DNA from: CAWBRT01 sp963832785
GTDB taxonomy: Bacteria > Acidobacteriota > Terriglobia > Terriglobales > Acidobacteriaceae
Length of the DNA stretch: 64,000 nucleotides
Assembly (NCBI GenBank): GCA_963832785.1
Contig: CAWHVF010000005.1
Location: 2,666,001-2,730,000 of the forward strand
Reading direction: 5' to 3'
The notes beneath the pieces were generated by a model. That model was given only the letters and a program-made list of their open reading frames with translations, did no database searches and was not told the origin of the DNA. Numbering within the stretch: position 1 is the stretch's first letter; each line of letters starts with the position of its first letter. The translations under genes were made by a program, and so were the position numbers. Shown one piece after another: positions 53,864 to 62,466 of the stretch.

Positions 53864-54311
53864 GCGGATATTTTACAGTCCGGTTACAACCCCTCCTGCC
53901 AACTCCGCAGCCTGTCGGGCTTTTCCCTAAGCTGCGCTGCTAAATTGGCATCTGCAAACATACTTATCAAGCAGGCTCCGGCACTTCAGGGCCGTTTTGT
54001 CCGCAAGCTAATTCATGCCTGGGTCAGACCGCCGGCTTTTCCTCCAGCAGTGATTACTTTCGGAATCATTACTTTTAGGAGTGTGCGCCTGCACATTAGG
54101 GCACTCACCAACGAGGGTATCTACATACACAAGTAGTCTTGCATTTCCAGAGTAGGTGCCTAATACTCGCCAAAGAGTACTTTCCTCCCCAGGGACTACC
54201 TTCCTTCGGAGAAACACTTGTTTCTCCCGGAGTGAGCTGTGGGATGTAGGCTTTTTATTTTTCGCGGCAGCACGCAAGCCGCATTGCAGTTGTTGAGGAA
54301 GAGAGGAAGAG
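53864..54311. other. Gap upstream of the TonB-like gene
   Basis: About 450 bases. A short stem (GGAGAAAC, ACTT, GTTTCTCC at about 54209-54228) lies some 85 bases before the start codon. No gene or family repeat recognised. Confidence 0.45.
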
Positions 54312-55343
54312 ATGAACAATCTGCAAGGAAGCGTACTTTTCCTGCCCTTACCTGTTCCGCGGAGCCGTCTGGGATATTTTGTCACCAGTTTCGGCACGCA
54401 GACGATTGCGCTTGTCCTGCTGGGAACTCTGACTCTGACCGCTCCCAAGGTACAAAAGCATTTCGAATACGTTGACCTGGTGGCGCCCTCGGTGCCGCCA
54501 CCGGTGAGCCATTCGGTGCCGGCCAAGCCGGCTCCCATGGTGGTGAAGCCCGCCCCGCGCGTACAGGCGCGCGTTGAGGCGCCTGCGCTTCCGCAGGTGG
54601 CTCCTCCTCCCGCGCTGCCCCATCAGGAAATCGCAGTTAAGGCGCCGGTACCGGCCGCGCCGCTGCCGCGCTTCGATACGGCTGAGCAACCCATAGCGCC
54701 TCGTCAGGTGCAGCGGCCGGTGCAGACCAATGTCTTCGTAGGCAGCTCAGCGGCGCCGACTCTGCCCAAGATGGCGGCCAGCAAGGTGCAGACCGGCGGC
54801 TTTGGCGATCCCAATGGGGTGGCGGTGAACCCTGGGGCTAAAGGCAAGGGAAATATCGCCGCTGTTGGCAGCTTCGATCTGCCCTCCGGCCCGGGCTATG
54901 GCAACGGCACTGGCGGGGCGCGCGGCAAGCCGGGGGTGATCGCCAGCGCCGGTTTCGGAAATGGCGTGGCGGAGGCTCCGCGGCCCAGCGCTCCGTCAGG
55001 CAAGGTACAAGCCGTCAACTTTGATCTTGCGCCCGCGGAGGAGCCGAAGAAGGCGCAGCGCCAGGTGCACCTGGCGCTGCTGCCGGTTTCCATCCGGGAA
55101 AAGCCGGCTCCGGAATACACCAGCGAGGCGCGCCGCCTGCGGGTGGAAGGGGAAGTATTGTTGCAGGTGATGTTTGCCGCCACGGGAGAGGTCCGGGTGC
55201 TGCGCGTGCTGCGCGGACTGGGCCATGGGCTGGACGAAGCGGCGGTACGCGCCGCCGAGAAGATACGCTTCTCTCCGGCTCAGCGCGACGGTCAGCCAGT
55301 GGACTCAACCGCAACGCTTCATGTGGTTTTCCAGTTGTCTTAG
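54312..55343 (+). CDS. TonB-like energy transducer protein
   Basis: 343 aa. One membrane helix (about residues 24-45, ending LTLTAPKVQKH), a long Pro/Ala/Val-rich linker that would span the periplasm, a Gly-rich middle, and a TonB C-terminal domain (about 255-343): LPVSIREKPAPEYTSEARRL, VEGEVLLQVMFAATGEVRVL, GLDEAAVRAAEKIRFSPAQRDG and a final beta strand ending VVFQLS. It would pass proton-motive energy to outer-membrane transporters or, as in many acidobacterial proteins with this domain, play another envelope role. No ExbB/ExbD genes adjoin. GAGGAAGAGAGG lies before the ATG. The M48 peptidase gene follows after 29 bases. Confidence 0.9.
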   Translation: MNNLQGSVLFLPLPVPRSRLGYFVTSFGTQTIALVLLGTLTLTAPKVQKHFEYVDLVAPSVPPPVSHSVPAKPAPMVVKPAPRVQARVEAPALPQVAPPPALPHQEIAVKAPVPAAPLPRFDTAEQPIAPRQVQRPVQTNVFVGSSAAPTLPKMAASKVQTGGFGDPNGVAVNPGAKGKGNIAAVGSFDLPSGPGYGNGTGGARGKPGVIASAGFGNGVAEAPRPSAPSGKVQAVNFDLAPAEEPKKAQRQVHLALLPVSIREKPAPEYTSEARRLRVEGEVLLQVMFAATGEVRVLRVLRGLGHGLDEAAVRAAEKIRFSPAQRDGQPVDSTATLHVVFQLS

Positions 55344-55372
55344 GCCGAGTTGCAATCGGCCGGGAGGGGATC

Positions 55373-57079
55373 ATGTTACGAAAAGCGCTTTGCATTTTGC
55401 CGTTACTGCTCGTCTTTGCCACCTGGCTGGTTGCCGACCCCGGGCCTGCTCAGCCGATTTCTTTCGAGCAGGCGGTGGAACGCATTACCAGCCGCGAAGC
55501 CGAAAACTTCCAGGCCCTGCAGAAATTTTCCCCCATGGTCGAGACCTACATCCAGGAGCTGCGGCCGGACAGGGAAATGGGCATGGTTCCGGCGGGCGAT
55601 CACTACTACCTGGGACGCGCCAGCTTCAGGGGCTACGTGCGCGACGACAACTTCCTGGAGGAAAAAAAGACGAAGCCCGGGGCGGCTGGAATCGCTGGCA
55701 AGGCTGGCAAGATAGTCCGCGGCATTCCCGGACCGCGCCGCTCCGAGTTCCTCCCGGCGGGGTTCGCCCAGATGGCGGTAATCGACAGCAGCGGCTTCGA
55801 TGCCGCGCATTATGACTTCAAGTTCATCCGCCGCGAATTTTTGGGTGAGGTGCGCTGCCTGGTCTTCGACATTTCTCCCAGGCCGAAAGCCGGCAATGGC
55901 CGTTTCGTCGGCCGCATCTGGGTTGAGGATCAGGATTACCACATCGTGCGCACAAACGGCACCTTTTCCGGAAACAGCTCCAAGGGCCGCTATCTGCACT
56001 TCGATACCTGGCGCCTGAACCTGCAGCCCGGGCTGTGGCTTCCGGTTTACGCCTACAGCGAAGAGTCGGACATTCGCGTCAGCATGACCCGCAACACTGC
56101 CTTCCGGTCGCAGACGCGGTTCTGGGGCTACAATCTCGGCCGCGACTCCTCGGAAGAGAGCTTTACGCAAATCCTGGTCGACCCCGATGCCGTGAAGGAC
56201 CAGAGCGAGACCCGGCAGGATCTGTCGCCGGTGGCCGCCGAGCGCGCCTGGCAGCGGCAGGCCGAAGAAAACGTCCTGGACCGCATGCAGAGCGTCGGCC
56301 TGATTGCGCCCCCGGGAGAAGTGGAGAAGGTGCTGCAGACGGTGGTGGACAACCTGATCATCACCAACAACCTCACCTTGGAGCCGGAGGTCCGCTGCCG
56401 CATCCTGGCGACCAGTCCGCTGGAGAGCTTCACCGTAGGACACACCATCGTCGTCAGCCGGGGACTGCTGGATGTGCTGCCGGATGAAGCTAGCCTGGCG
56501 GCGGTGCTGGCCCACGAGTTGAGCCACCTGGTGCTAGGCCACGGGCTCGACACCAAGTACGCCTTCAGCGATCGCATGATCTTCCCCGACGACCGCACGC
56601 TGCAGAACATTGCCGTGATGCGCACCACCGATGAGCAACAGGCGGCCGACAAGAAGAGCCTGGAGCTTCTGCTGAATTCTCCTTACAAAGACAAGCTGGC
56701 CGGCGTGGGGCTGTTCCTGCGCCAGTTGCAACAGAGCCGGGCCGCGCTGCCGCAGCTCATACGCAGCCAGATGGGCAACTCCCTGGTGCTCGGCGCCAAC
56801 TCGCGCCTGACCGAGCTGATGACGGGCGCGCCGCAACTGCAGCCCGCCAAGCTCGACCAGCTCGCGGCTCTGCCGCTGGGCGGGCGCGTCAAGATCGACT
56901 CCTGGACCGGCCGCATAGAACTCAGCAAGTCACGGCCTGTCGCTATTCTCAATCCGCGGGAGAAAAAGCCGTTTGAGGTCACACCCGTATTCCCGTACCT
57001 TACCAGACTGCAAAACAGCCACCCTGAAACCCCCAGCGTACCGGCACCTCAGAGCGCCCGTAGCAACGGCGCTCAGTAG
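55373..57079 (+). CDS. M48 family metallopeptidase, exported
   Basis: 568 aa with a signal peptide (about 1-22, ALCILPLLLVFATWLVADPG). The N-terminal 290 residues form an unassigned beta-rich domain with YDFKFIRREFLGEVRCLVFDI in two parts. The M48 domain follows: FTVGHTIVVSRGLLDVLPDE, then LAAVLAHELSHLVLGH with H381, E382 and H385. The third zinc ligand (Glu) should lie in the DEQQADKKSLELL-like stretch TTDEQQAADKKSLELL. GGGAGGGG lies just before the ATG. It is in an apparent operon with the TonB-like gene. A BepA-like envelope quality-control role is possible but not shown. Confidence 0.9.
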   Translation: MLRKALCILPLLLVFATWLVADPGPAQPISFEQAVERITSREAENFQALQKFSPMVETYIQELRPDREMGMVPAGDHYYLGRASFRGYVRDDNFLEEKKTKPGAAGIAGKAGKIVRGIPGPRRSEFLPAGFAQMAVIDSSGFDAAHYDFKFIRREFLGEVRCLVFDISPRPKAGNGRFVGRIWVEDQDYHIVRTNGTFSGNSSKGRYLHFDTWRLNLQPGLWLPVYAYSEESDIRVSMTRNTAFRSQTRFWGYNLGRDSSEESFTQILVDPDAVKDQSETRQDLSPVAAERAWQRQAEENVLDRMQSVGLIAPPGEVEKVLQTVVDNLIITNNLTLEPEVRCRILATSPLESFTVGHTIVVSRGLLDVLPDEASLAAVLAHELSHLVLGHGLDTKYAFSDRMIFPDDRTLQNIAVMRTTDEQQAADKKSLELLLNSPYKDKLAGVGLFLRQLQQSRAALPQLIRSQMGNSLVLGANSRLTELMTGAPQLQPAKLDQLAALPLGGRVKIDSWTGRIELSKSRPVAILNPREKKPFEVTPVFPYLTRLQNSHPETPSVPAPQSARSNGAQ

Positions 57080-57098
57080 GCGCAAACACTCTCCTCTC

Positions 57099-57127
57099 AA
57101 GGTCCGCTCCGGCGGACCTTATTTTTA
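57099..57127 (+). terminator. Rho-independent terminator after the M48 peptidase gene
   Basis: AAGGTCCGC, loop TCC, GGCGGACCTT followed by ATTTTTAT, starting 20 bases after the stop. Stem and T tract are both present: the best intrinsic terminator in the window. Confidence 0.85.
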
Positions 57128-57149
57128 TGCCGGCGCTTGCCAGCGCGGC

Positions 57150-57279
57150 TTGCACAGGCTGCGGAAAAACGCGCCGAAGCAACAAGCGAGGCGCTATGGA
57201 ATGTGGGCACTGTGAGAGCAGCAGACAAGATCCTGTAGTCCAGCCAGATCTGAAAGCTGTTTTTCCGCAGCCTCTTGCA
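57150..57279. repeat. 130-bp element bounded by long inverted repeats
   Basis: The 21-base left arm at 57150-57170 (contains AGGCTGCGGAAAAAC) pairs with the right arm at 57259-57279 (GTTTTTCCGCAGCCT). The interior has no gene. Similar CCGCAGCCTG pieces occur at 53921 and 63459. Confidence 0.65.
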
Positions 57280-57491
57280 GGCGGGCGCACCCGGCCCGGC
57301 TCGCCTGCATCTCTTATGGGGCAACAGCCTCCCGCCTGCCGGACAGTGCGCCCGGTTCTGGTGCGCTGGGGCGTAGAGGTAATTGCCCGTCGTCAGCGTC
57401 TCGCCGCGATCAAGGAACAAACATTTGTGACTGAACAGCCCAGTCGAGCATCTGTTGCAGGTGGAGATGTAGAAGAGAAAGGAAAGAAAGA
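57280..57491. other. Upstream region of the superoxide dismutase gene
   Basis: About 210 bases with GC-rich partial palindromes (GGCGGGCGCACCCGGCCCGG). The sodA promoter should be here; no clear -10/-35 or operator was found. Confidence 0.4.
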
Positions 57492-58103
57492 ATGGCCTTT
57501 GAAGTTCCCGCCTTGCCGTACGCCTATGAGGCTCTCGAGCCGTACATCGACGCGCAAACGATGCACCTGCATCACGATAAACACCATCAGGCTTACGTCG
57601 ACAATTTCAATGCCGCCCTGGAAAAAGCCCCGGAGCTGAAAAACAAGACGCCCGAAGAGATTCTCAAGAACATCAACAGCGTGCCGGAAGCGATCCGCAC
57701 CGCCGTCCGCAACCATGGCGGCGGGCACGTCAATCACTCCATGTTCTGGACCATCATGGGGCCCAAGGCCGGTGGGCCGCCCACCGGGCCGATCGCCGAT
57801 GCCATTAAAAAAGTGTTTGGCGACTTCGCCGCCTTCCAGGAGAAGTTCAACGATGCCGGCGCCAAGCAGTTCGGTAGCGGCTGGGCTTGGCTGGTCAGCG
57901 GGCCAGGGGGCTTGCAGGTTATAAGCACTCCGAACCAGGACAGCCCGCTCATGCAGGGCCTGTATCCCATCATGGGCAACGACGTTTGGGAGCACGCCTA
58001 CTATCTCAAGTACCAGAACCGCCGCGTCGAGTACCTCAAGGCATGGTGGAACGTGGTGAATTGGGCCGAGGTCAACAAGCGCTTCGAAAAAGCCCCCAAG
58101 TAA
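57492..58103 (+). CDS. sodA: Superoxide dismutase, Mn/Fe type
   Basis: Converts superoxide to oxygen and hydrogen peroxide in the cytoplasm. 203 aa with all metal ligands at standard positions: H27 (MHLHHDKHHQ), H82 (GGGHVNHSMFW), D164 and H168 (NDVWEHAYYLKY). The TPNQDSPL segment, with Gln in the outer sphere at the Mn-type position, and GGPPTG favour manganese; cambialistic use cannot be excluded. No signal peptide. AGAGAAAGGAAAGAA precedes the ATG. A strong hairpin at 58117-58149 follows the stop. Confidence 0.96.
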   Translation: MAFEVPALPYAYEALEPYIDAQTMHLHHDKHHQAYVDNFNAALEKAPELKNKTPEEILKNINSVPEAIRTAVRNHGGGHVNHSMFWTIMGPKAGGPPTGPIADAIKKVFGDFAAFQEKFNDAGAKQFGSGWAWLVSGPGGLQVISTPNQDSPLMQGLYPIMGNDVWEHAYYLKYQNRRVEYLKAWWNVVNWAEVNKRFEKAPK

Positions 58104-58116
58104 AAGTTCAGCAGAA

Positions 58117-58149
58117 CTTGCCAGGGCGGCCGAGACCGCCCCTGGCAAG
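58117..58149 (+). terminator. Hairpin after sodA
   Basis: CTTGCCAGGGCGG, loop CCGAGA, CCGCCCCTGGCAAG, 14 bases after the sodA stop. A strong stem with no following T tract; probable terminator. Confidence 0.65.
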
Positions 58150-58228
58150 GCTCAACTTTCGAATTTCCAGCTCCAAGCGGCGATACCTCAACAACTTGAA
58201 GCGGGAAACTTGAAACTGCTGTTTGGTT

Positions 58229-58363
58229 GTGGGTCAATTTGAAGGGTGCCCCAGGTTCCGCGCCGCGCTTTTCGGCGCTAACCTGGGAAATTGGCCCCAC
58301 GTCAGCCCAAAAGCAGGGCGGGACGTGGGGCACCCGTTGTTGTGGAAATTCAAATTGACCCAC
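58229..58363. repeat. 135-bp MITE-like element with perfect 15-bp terminal inverted repeats
   Basis: The ends are GTGGGTCAATTTGAA (58229-58243) and TTCAAATTGACCCAC (58349-58363). Inside, GGGTGCCCC and GGGGCACCC pair, enclosing two hairpins: CCCAGGTT with AACCTGGG, and GCCCCACGTCAGCCC with GGGCGGGACGTGGGGC (a family D hairpin). No open frame of note. It could be a miniature transposable element or a structured RNA. Confidence 0.75.
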
Positions 58364-58549
58364 TAGTTGCTGATTGGCTCTTTTGATCTAAGCTGCTGCT
58401 TGGCTTAATATTGTCTTTTACTGCCTTGAGCCGCGCCGTGGTTGGGGTGATAGTGCGCGCTGCCGGCCGTGAAAGGGCGCCTGCAGCCATTAAGGGGTGA
58501 GCGCAGTCTGGGAGCGGCAATCGCGACGGCAGTAGGGAGAAGGATCAGG

Positions 58550-58798
58550 ATGGCACCAGAGCCGGAAATGGGCGCTCCCAGGATTCCGCTTACCATCAGC
58601 AAGAACCTGCGTACCCTGGCGCACGATTTGAGCAATTCCATCGAGACCATCATGCAAGCTTCTTACTTGCTGAGCCAGGCCAAGCTGGACGACACCAACA
58701 AGAAGTGGGTCGAGCTCATCGATAACGCTTCGCGAGAGGCGGCCCGCATTAACCGTGAGATCCGCGAAATCCTGCGCTCGCAGAGCGAAACCAGCTAG
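58550..58798 (+). CDS. Orphan HisKA-like dimerisation-domain protein
   Basis: 82 aa. After a short Pro-rich start, RTLAHDLSNSIETIMQASYL aligns with the phospho-accepting helix of histidine kinases (HDLSN, His about residue 23). The second half (DTNKKWVELIDNASREAARI, then NREIREILRSQ) resembles the second helix. There is no ATPase domain. The length is right for a free helical hairpin, so it might serve as a phosphotransfer or dimerisation partner, or simply be a short hypothetical with a similar fold. GGGAGAAGGATCAGG precedes the ATG at 58550, which fixes the start inside a longer frame. Confidence 0.65.
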   Translation: MAPEPEMGAPRIPLTISKNLRTLAHDLSNSIETIMQASYLLSQAKLDDTNKKWVELIDNASREAARINREIREILRSQSETS

Positions 58799-58929
58799 CT
58801 TGCTTCTGAACGTCGTACCCCGAACCAACGCTGGGCCGCTGCCCTGAACCACCGCCACAACCAGAGCAGGCGCCACCGTGCCCGGGATTGAGAGACTGCC
58901 AGAGTGGACTCTGCCATGTTTCTAATGAC

Positions 58930-59394
58930 TTAGCAGCTCTTAGCCGAAAACTCTCGTACTAATTTCACCCATTCGATGCCATCGTAATCCCGTGGTTCAA
59001 GTTCCCATATGTGTTCGTCGAAGTATCGTTTGGCAATATTCGTAAATGTAGAGGTGGTCGCAAGAATGGCTTTACTGGCCTGTTGGTTGAGCCTGACGCC
59101 GTAGAGTGCTCGGACAATCGCAATGTCCACTTTGCGACTCGGCTCGTAGCGCTTGCATTCGATCAAAAAGCGTACGTCCGCTTCAGCTTTCTTGATCGCA
59201 CAAATATCGAAGCCGCCATCCCTAGTGTGCTTTGTAAGTTCAACCTTGTATCCGAATCTACTCCATATTTCTGCTATAAATTCCTCAAATTGACGGGGAG
59301 TGAGTTCTAATAATTCCTTTTGACTAGGCGGACCCTTCTGGATGAGATGCTGGAAATGATGACCAACGTCAAGCACCTCAGGAGTCCACAACAC
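58930..59394 (-). CDS. Mrr-like restriction endonuclease domain protein
   Basis: 154 aa. LTPRQFEEFIAEIWSRFGYK opens a typical Mrr-type PD-(D/E)xK domain, with the catalytic residues D63 (RDGGFDICAI) and E79-x-K81 (FLIECKRY), then VRALYGVRLNQQASKAILATT. Mrr-like domains cut modified or foreign DNA, or act in repair. The start is a GTG at 59394 just after an in-frame TAA; the first 25 residues look irregular, so the N-terminus may be truncated or wrongly started. The gene is visibly less GC-rich than its neighbours. No methylase or other defence gene is adjacent. Confidence 0.8.
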   Translation of the reverse strand: MLWTPEVLDVGHHFQHLIQKGPPSQKELLELTPRQFEEFIAEIWSRFGYKVELTKHTRDGGFDICAIKKAEADVRFLIECKRYEPSRKVDIAIVRALYGVRLNQQASKAILATTSTFTNIAKRYFDEHIWELEPRDYDGIEWVKLVREFSAKSC

Positions 59395-59788
59395 CCTTCC
59401 TTAGTCTTCGTCGAATAACGGGACCACCTCCCCAGCAATACGGCGCCCCCCACCTCCTCTTCCAGCCAGGATGCACGTGACGCCTATAGTGCTCAAAGCG
59501 CATCACCCGACTCCTTGGAATTGATCTTGCGCGGTATCATACCTTGAGAGTCTTTTGCAACAAACAAGTTTTTGTTACCGACGAGATCGCTTGCTTGGAC
59601 CTCCATGGCCGCTCTCAGTTTAAGCATCCCAACATGGTCTATGCCAAAAGCGGGGCTGAAGGGTTTCTATGGAAAACTCCAAACGGCGAGTAGCGAAGGC
59701 AGTCCCATGGGATGCTTCGCTCCTCCTTCGGAGTCACTCAGCATGACAAACCGACGGGCGCAGACTTAGCTCGAAACTGGAAGCTCGC
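59395..59788. other. Gap between the Mrr-like gene and ftsK, with a family C repeat
   Basis: No clear gene. 59701-59750 carries GGGATGCTTCGCTCC, TCCTTCGGAG and CTCAGCATGACA, matching the right half of the element at 49323-49512. The rest is unassigned. Confidence 0.5.
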
Positions 59789-62206
59789 TCACCGCAGCTC
59801 GTCGACTTCCCGCATCCAATCGGGACGCTTGAGCACCTCGCGCGGCTTGGGGCCGTCGGCGGCGCCGACCAGCCCGTCTTCCTCCATGAGGTCGATCAGG
59901 TGGGCGGCGCGTCCGTAGCCTATGCGCAGGCGACGCTGCAGCAGGGATGTCGATGCCTTGCCGGCTTCCAAAACCACCCGCACCGCATCCTCGTAGAGCT
60001 CGTCGTTGTCATCGGTTGACTCTTCCTCGTCGGAAGCATCCACGAACGAAACGCTGCTCTTCTCTTCCTGCGGAGCCTCCAGAAACTGCTCGTCATATTG
60101 CGCCGTGGACTGCGCTTTCCAGAACTCGACCACGGCGGCGATCTCCTTTTCGGTGACGAACGGAGCGTGCACGCGGTGCACCCGTGAGGAGCCGGAGGGC
60201 AGGTAGAGCATGTCGCCCTTGCCGAGCAGTTGCTCGGCGCCATTGGCGTCGAGGATGGTGCGGGAGTCGACCTTGGTGGCTACCCGGAACGACATGCGCG
60301 CCGGAAAATTCGCCTTGATGAGCCCGGTTATCACGTCGACCGAGGGCCGCTGTGTCGCCAGCACCAGGTGGATGCCGATGGCGCGCGCCATCTGCGCCAG
60401 GCGGGTGATGGATTCTTCGACGTTCACGCCGTCCACCACCATCAGGTCGGCCAACTCGTCAATGATGATAAGGATGTAGGGCAGGGGCGTCTCTTCCGTG
60501 CCGTCGTCGAACAGGCTGGGAGTGGTGCCCTCCTCGAAGAGCCGGTTGTACTGCTCGATATTGCGCACCCCCCGGGCGGCCAGCAGCTTGAGGCGGCGCT
60601 CCATCTCGCGTACGGCGTTGCGCAGCGCGTTGGAGGCCAGCTTCGGCTCGGTGATGATGGGGGTATAGAGATGCGGCACGCCTTCGTAAACGCCCAGCTC
60701 CAGCCGCTTCGGATCGACCAGAATCAGCCGCACCTGGTCGGGAGTGGACTTGTAGAGCACAGACATGATGAAGGCATTGATGGCCACCGATTTGCCCGAA
60801 CCGGTCGAGCCGGCGATCAGCAGGTGGGGCATGGTGTTGAGCTCGGCAATGACGATGCGGCCGTTGATGTCCTTGCCCATCGAGAGCGTGGTTCGCGACC
60901 TGCATTCGGCGAACTCGCGCGACTCGATGATCTCGCGCAACCAGATGATCTCGCGATTGGCGTTAGGCACCTGCACGCCCACGGTGGATTTGCCCGCCAT
61001 GCGCTCGATCAGCACGCTCTCCGCCTTCAGGGCCAGTGAGATATCTTCATTCAGGCTGGTGATGCGGGAGAGCTTGATGCCGGCCTCGGGACGGAATTCA
61101 AAGGTGGTGACCACGGGCCCGGGATTGATCTGCGTCACCTGGCCGTGGACTTCAAACTCGGCGCACTTGGCGGTCAGCGTCTGGGCGATGCGCTGCAGAT
61201 CATCCTCGTCGAACTCGCTGCGGGCGTCGGGACGGTGCAGCAGGGAGGTGGAAGGCAGCTTGTAGCCGCCCTGCCGGTGCGGCAGGGTAGTTTTGGGCTT
61301 GTGCTCCTGGTCGGCGCGAGTGGTTACCTCGGGTGCAGGAGCCGGGCCTGGGGTTCCTGTAAACGCTGCTGTCGTGCTTGTTGGGGTGGAAGAATCGAAT
61401 TCGCCTTCTTCCAGGGCGCGTTCGATCCCGCTCTTGTGCGGCTGTTGCTCGGCGGCGGCCACGGCTTCAGCCGGCAGCGGCAGAGCGGCCGGGACGGGCT
61501 CGGCAGTCCGGCGGGCGGCGATTTGCGCCTCGGCAGCCGCGATTTTTGCCTGCTTACGCTTCTCCACCTCTTTCTGTGCCCTGGCCTTGGCCCGGGCCGC
61601 TCGCCAGTCGTGATAACGGTCAGCCAGCGCGTGCATAAAGCTGAAGCGGGTGCGCAACCAGAGCCGCAACGCGCCAAATGAAAACCTGGTAGCCAGATAG
61701 AGCCCAACGGCAATGAGCGCCAGGCATACGATGTAGGCGCCGCTGGGATTCAGGTAACGAACCAGGGCGTCGGCCAGGATGCGTCCCGAGAGCCCTTCTA
61801 CCGGGATGGCGTGCAGCCAGAGCCAGTGCCAGGGCAGCAGCCCCAACAGCGCCGAGGCGAATAGAAACAGAAAGACCATGCCCAGCGACTTGGCCCCCGG
61901 ACCATCGATCTTCAGCGAGCAAAACCAGCGCCACCCCAGCAGCGCCAGGTAAACAGGAAAAAGAAACACCGCCAGGCCGCCGCCCTGCAACAGCAGATCG
62001 CCGAGCATGGCGCCGACTACTCCAACAAAGTTGTGCGCCGGGTGACCGGCGGAGACCGAACTGGCGGTGTTCAGCGAGGGGTCGAGCGGAGAATACGACG
62101 CCAGGGCGAGGAAGAGGAGGCCCGCGGCCACAAAGTACAAGAAACCAACCAACTCATTGAGGCGCCGGTTGGAGGTCGGGGTGTAGAGCCGTGACAGAGT
62201 TTTCAT
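59789..62206 (-). CDS. ftsK: FtsK/SpoIIIE DNA translocase
   Basis: Pumps chromosome DNA through the division septum and helps resolve dimers. 805 aa. Four membrane helices take the N-terminal 185 residues, followed by a charged, then Pro/Ala-rich linker. The alpha/beta motor starts near residue 330: Walker A LLIAGSTGSGKSVAIN with K472, Walker B ILIIIDELADLM, and LVLATQRPSVDVITG. The C-terminal winged-helix gamma domain (ASTSLLQRRLRIGYGRAAHL) should read KOPS-type DNA sites. Linker residues about 273-284 are encoded by a family B palindrome (61356-61389) lying in frame. The ATG is at 62204-62206. Confidence 0.96.
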   Translation of the reverse strand: MKTLSRLYTPTSNRRLNELVGFLYFVAAGLLFLALASYSPLDPSLNTASSVSAGHPAHNFVGVVGAMLGDLLLQGGGLAVFLFPVYLALLGWRWFCSLKIDGPGAKSLGMVFLFLFASALLGLLPWHWLWLHAIPVEGLSGRILADALVRYLNPSGAYIVCLALIAVGLYLATRFSFGALRLWLRTRFSFMHALADRYHDWRAARAKARAQKEVEKRKQAKIAAAEAQIAARRTAEPVPAALPLPAEAVAAAEQQPHKSGIERALEEGEFDSSTPTSTTAAFTGTPGPAPAPEVTTRADQEHKPKTTLPHRQGGYKLPSTSLLHRPDARSEFDEDDLQRIAQTLTAKCAEFEVHGQVTQINPGPVVTTFEFRPEAGIKLSRITSLNEDISLALKAESVLIERMAGKSTVGVQVPNANREIIWLREIIESREFAECRSRTTLSMGKDINGRIVIAELNTMPHLLIAGSTGSGKSVAINAFIMSVLYKSTPDQVRLILVDPKRLELGVYEGVPHLYTPIITEPKLASNALRNAVREMERRLKLLAARGVRNIEQYNRLFEEGTTPSLFDDGTEETPLPYILIIIDELADLMVVDGVNVEESITRLAQMARAIGIHLVLATQRPSVDVITGLIKANFPARMSFRVATKVDSRTILDANGAEQLLGKGDMLYLPSGSSRVHRVHAPFVTEKEIAAVVEFWKAQSTAQYDEQFLEAPQEEKSSVSFVDASDEEESTDDNDELYEDAVRVVLEAGKASTSLLQRRLRIGYGRAAHLIDLMEEDGLVGAADGPKPREVLKRPDWMREVDELR
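61356..61389. repeat. Palindromic repeat family B inside ftsK
   Basis: CCTGTAAACGCTGCTG then GTGCTTGTTGGGGTGG, clearly the same unit as at 7055-7090 and 49344-49377. It lies in the Pro/Ala-rich linker part of ftsK and keeps the frame open. Confidence 0.75.
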
Positions 62207-62466
62207 GGGCGTGTGGCGGGCAGAAACAGACCAACCGCTCGGGGAATCGACACCCCGCTTTTCCGCCGCCTGCTTACGCCAGAGCCATATGATTATGCCA
62301 AAAAGAAAACCCTCCGGCCGAGGAAAAACCCCCGAGAAGCTGGTTCGTAACTACGCTACGGGGCGATACGGAGAGTAACGGCTATCCAAGCTGGGCGGCC
62401 GCCCCTACATCGGCTGCGCCTACCTCCAGCGCCCTACGTAGGCCCGACGCCAGGCCGGGCAAAAGC
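62207..62466. other. Gap between uppP and ftsK
   Basis: 260 bases holding a short GC palindrome, GGGCGGCCGCCC, at about 62393. It resembles the hairpin near 44712. No gene. Confidence 0.45.

Noticed and set aside
57131..57491. 6S RNA or another known structured RNA before sodA
   Set aside because: The paired arms are long but I could match no conserved RNA family; kept only as a repeat element.
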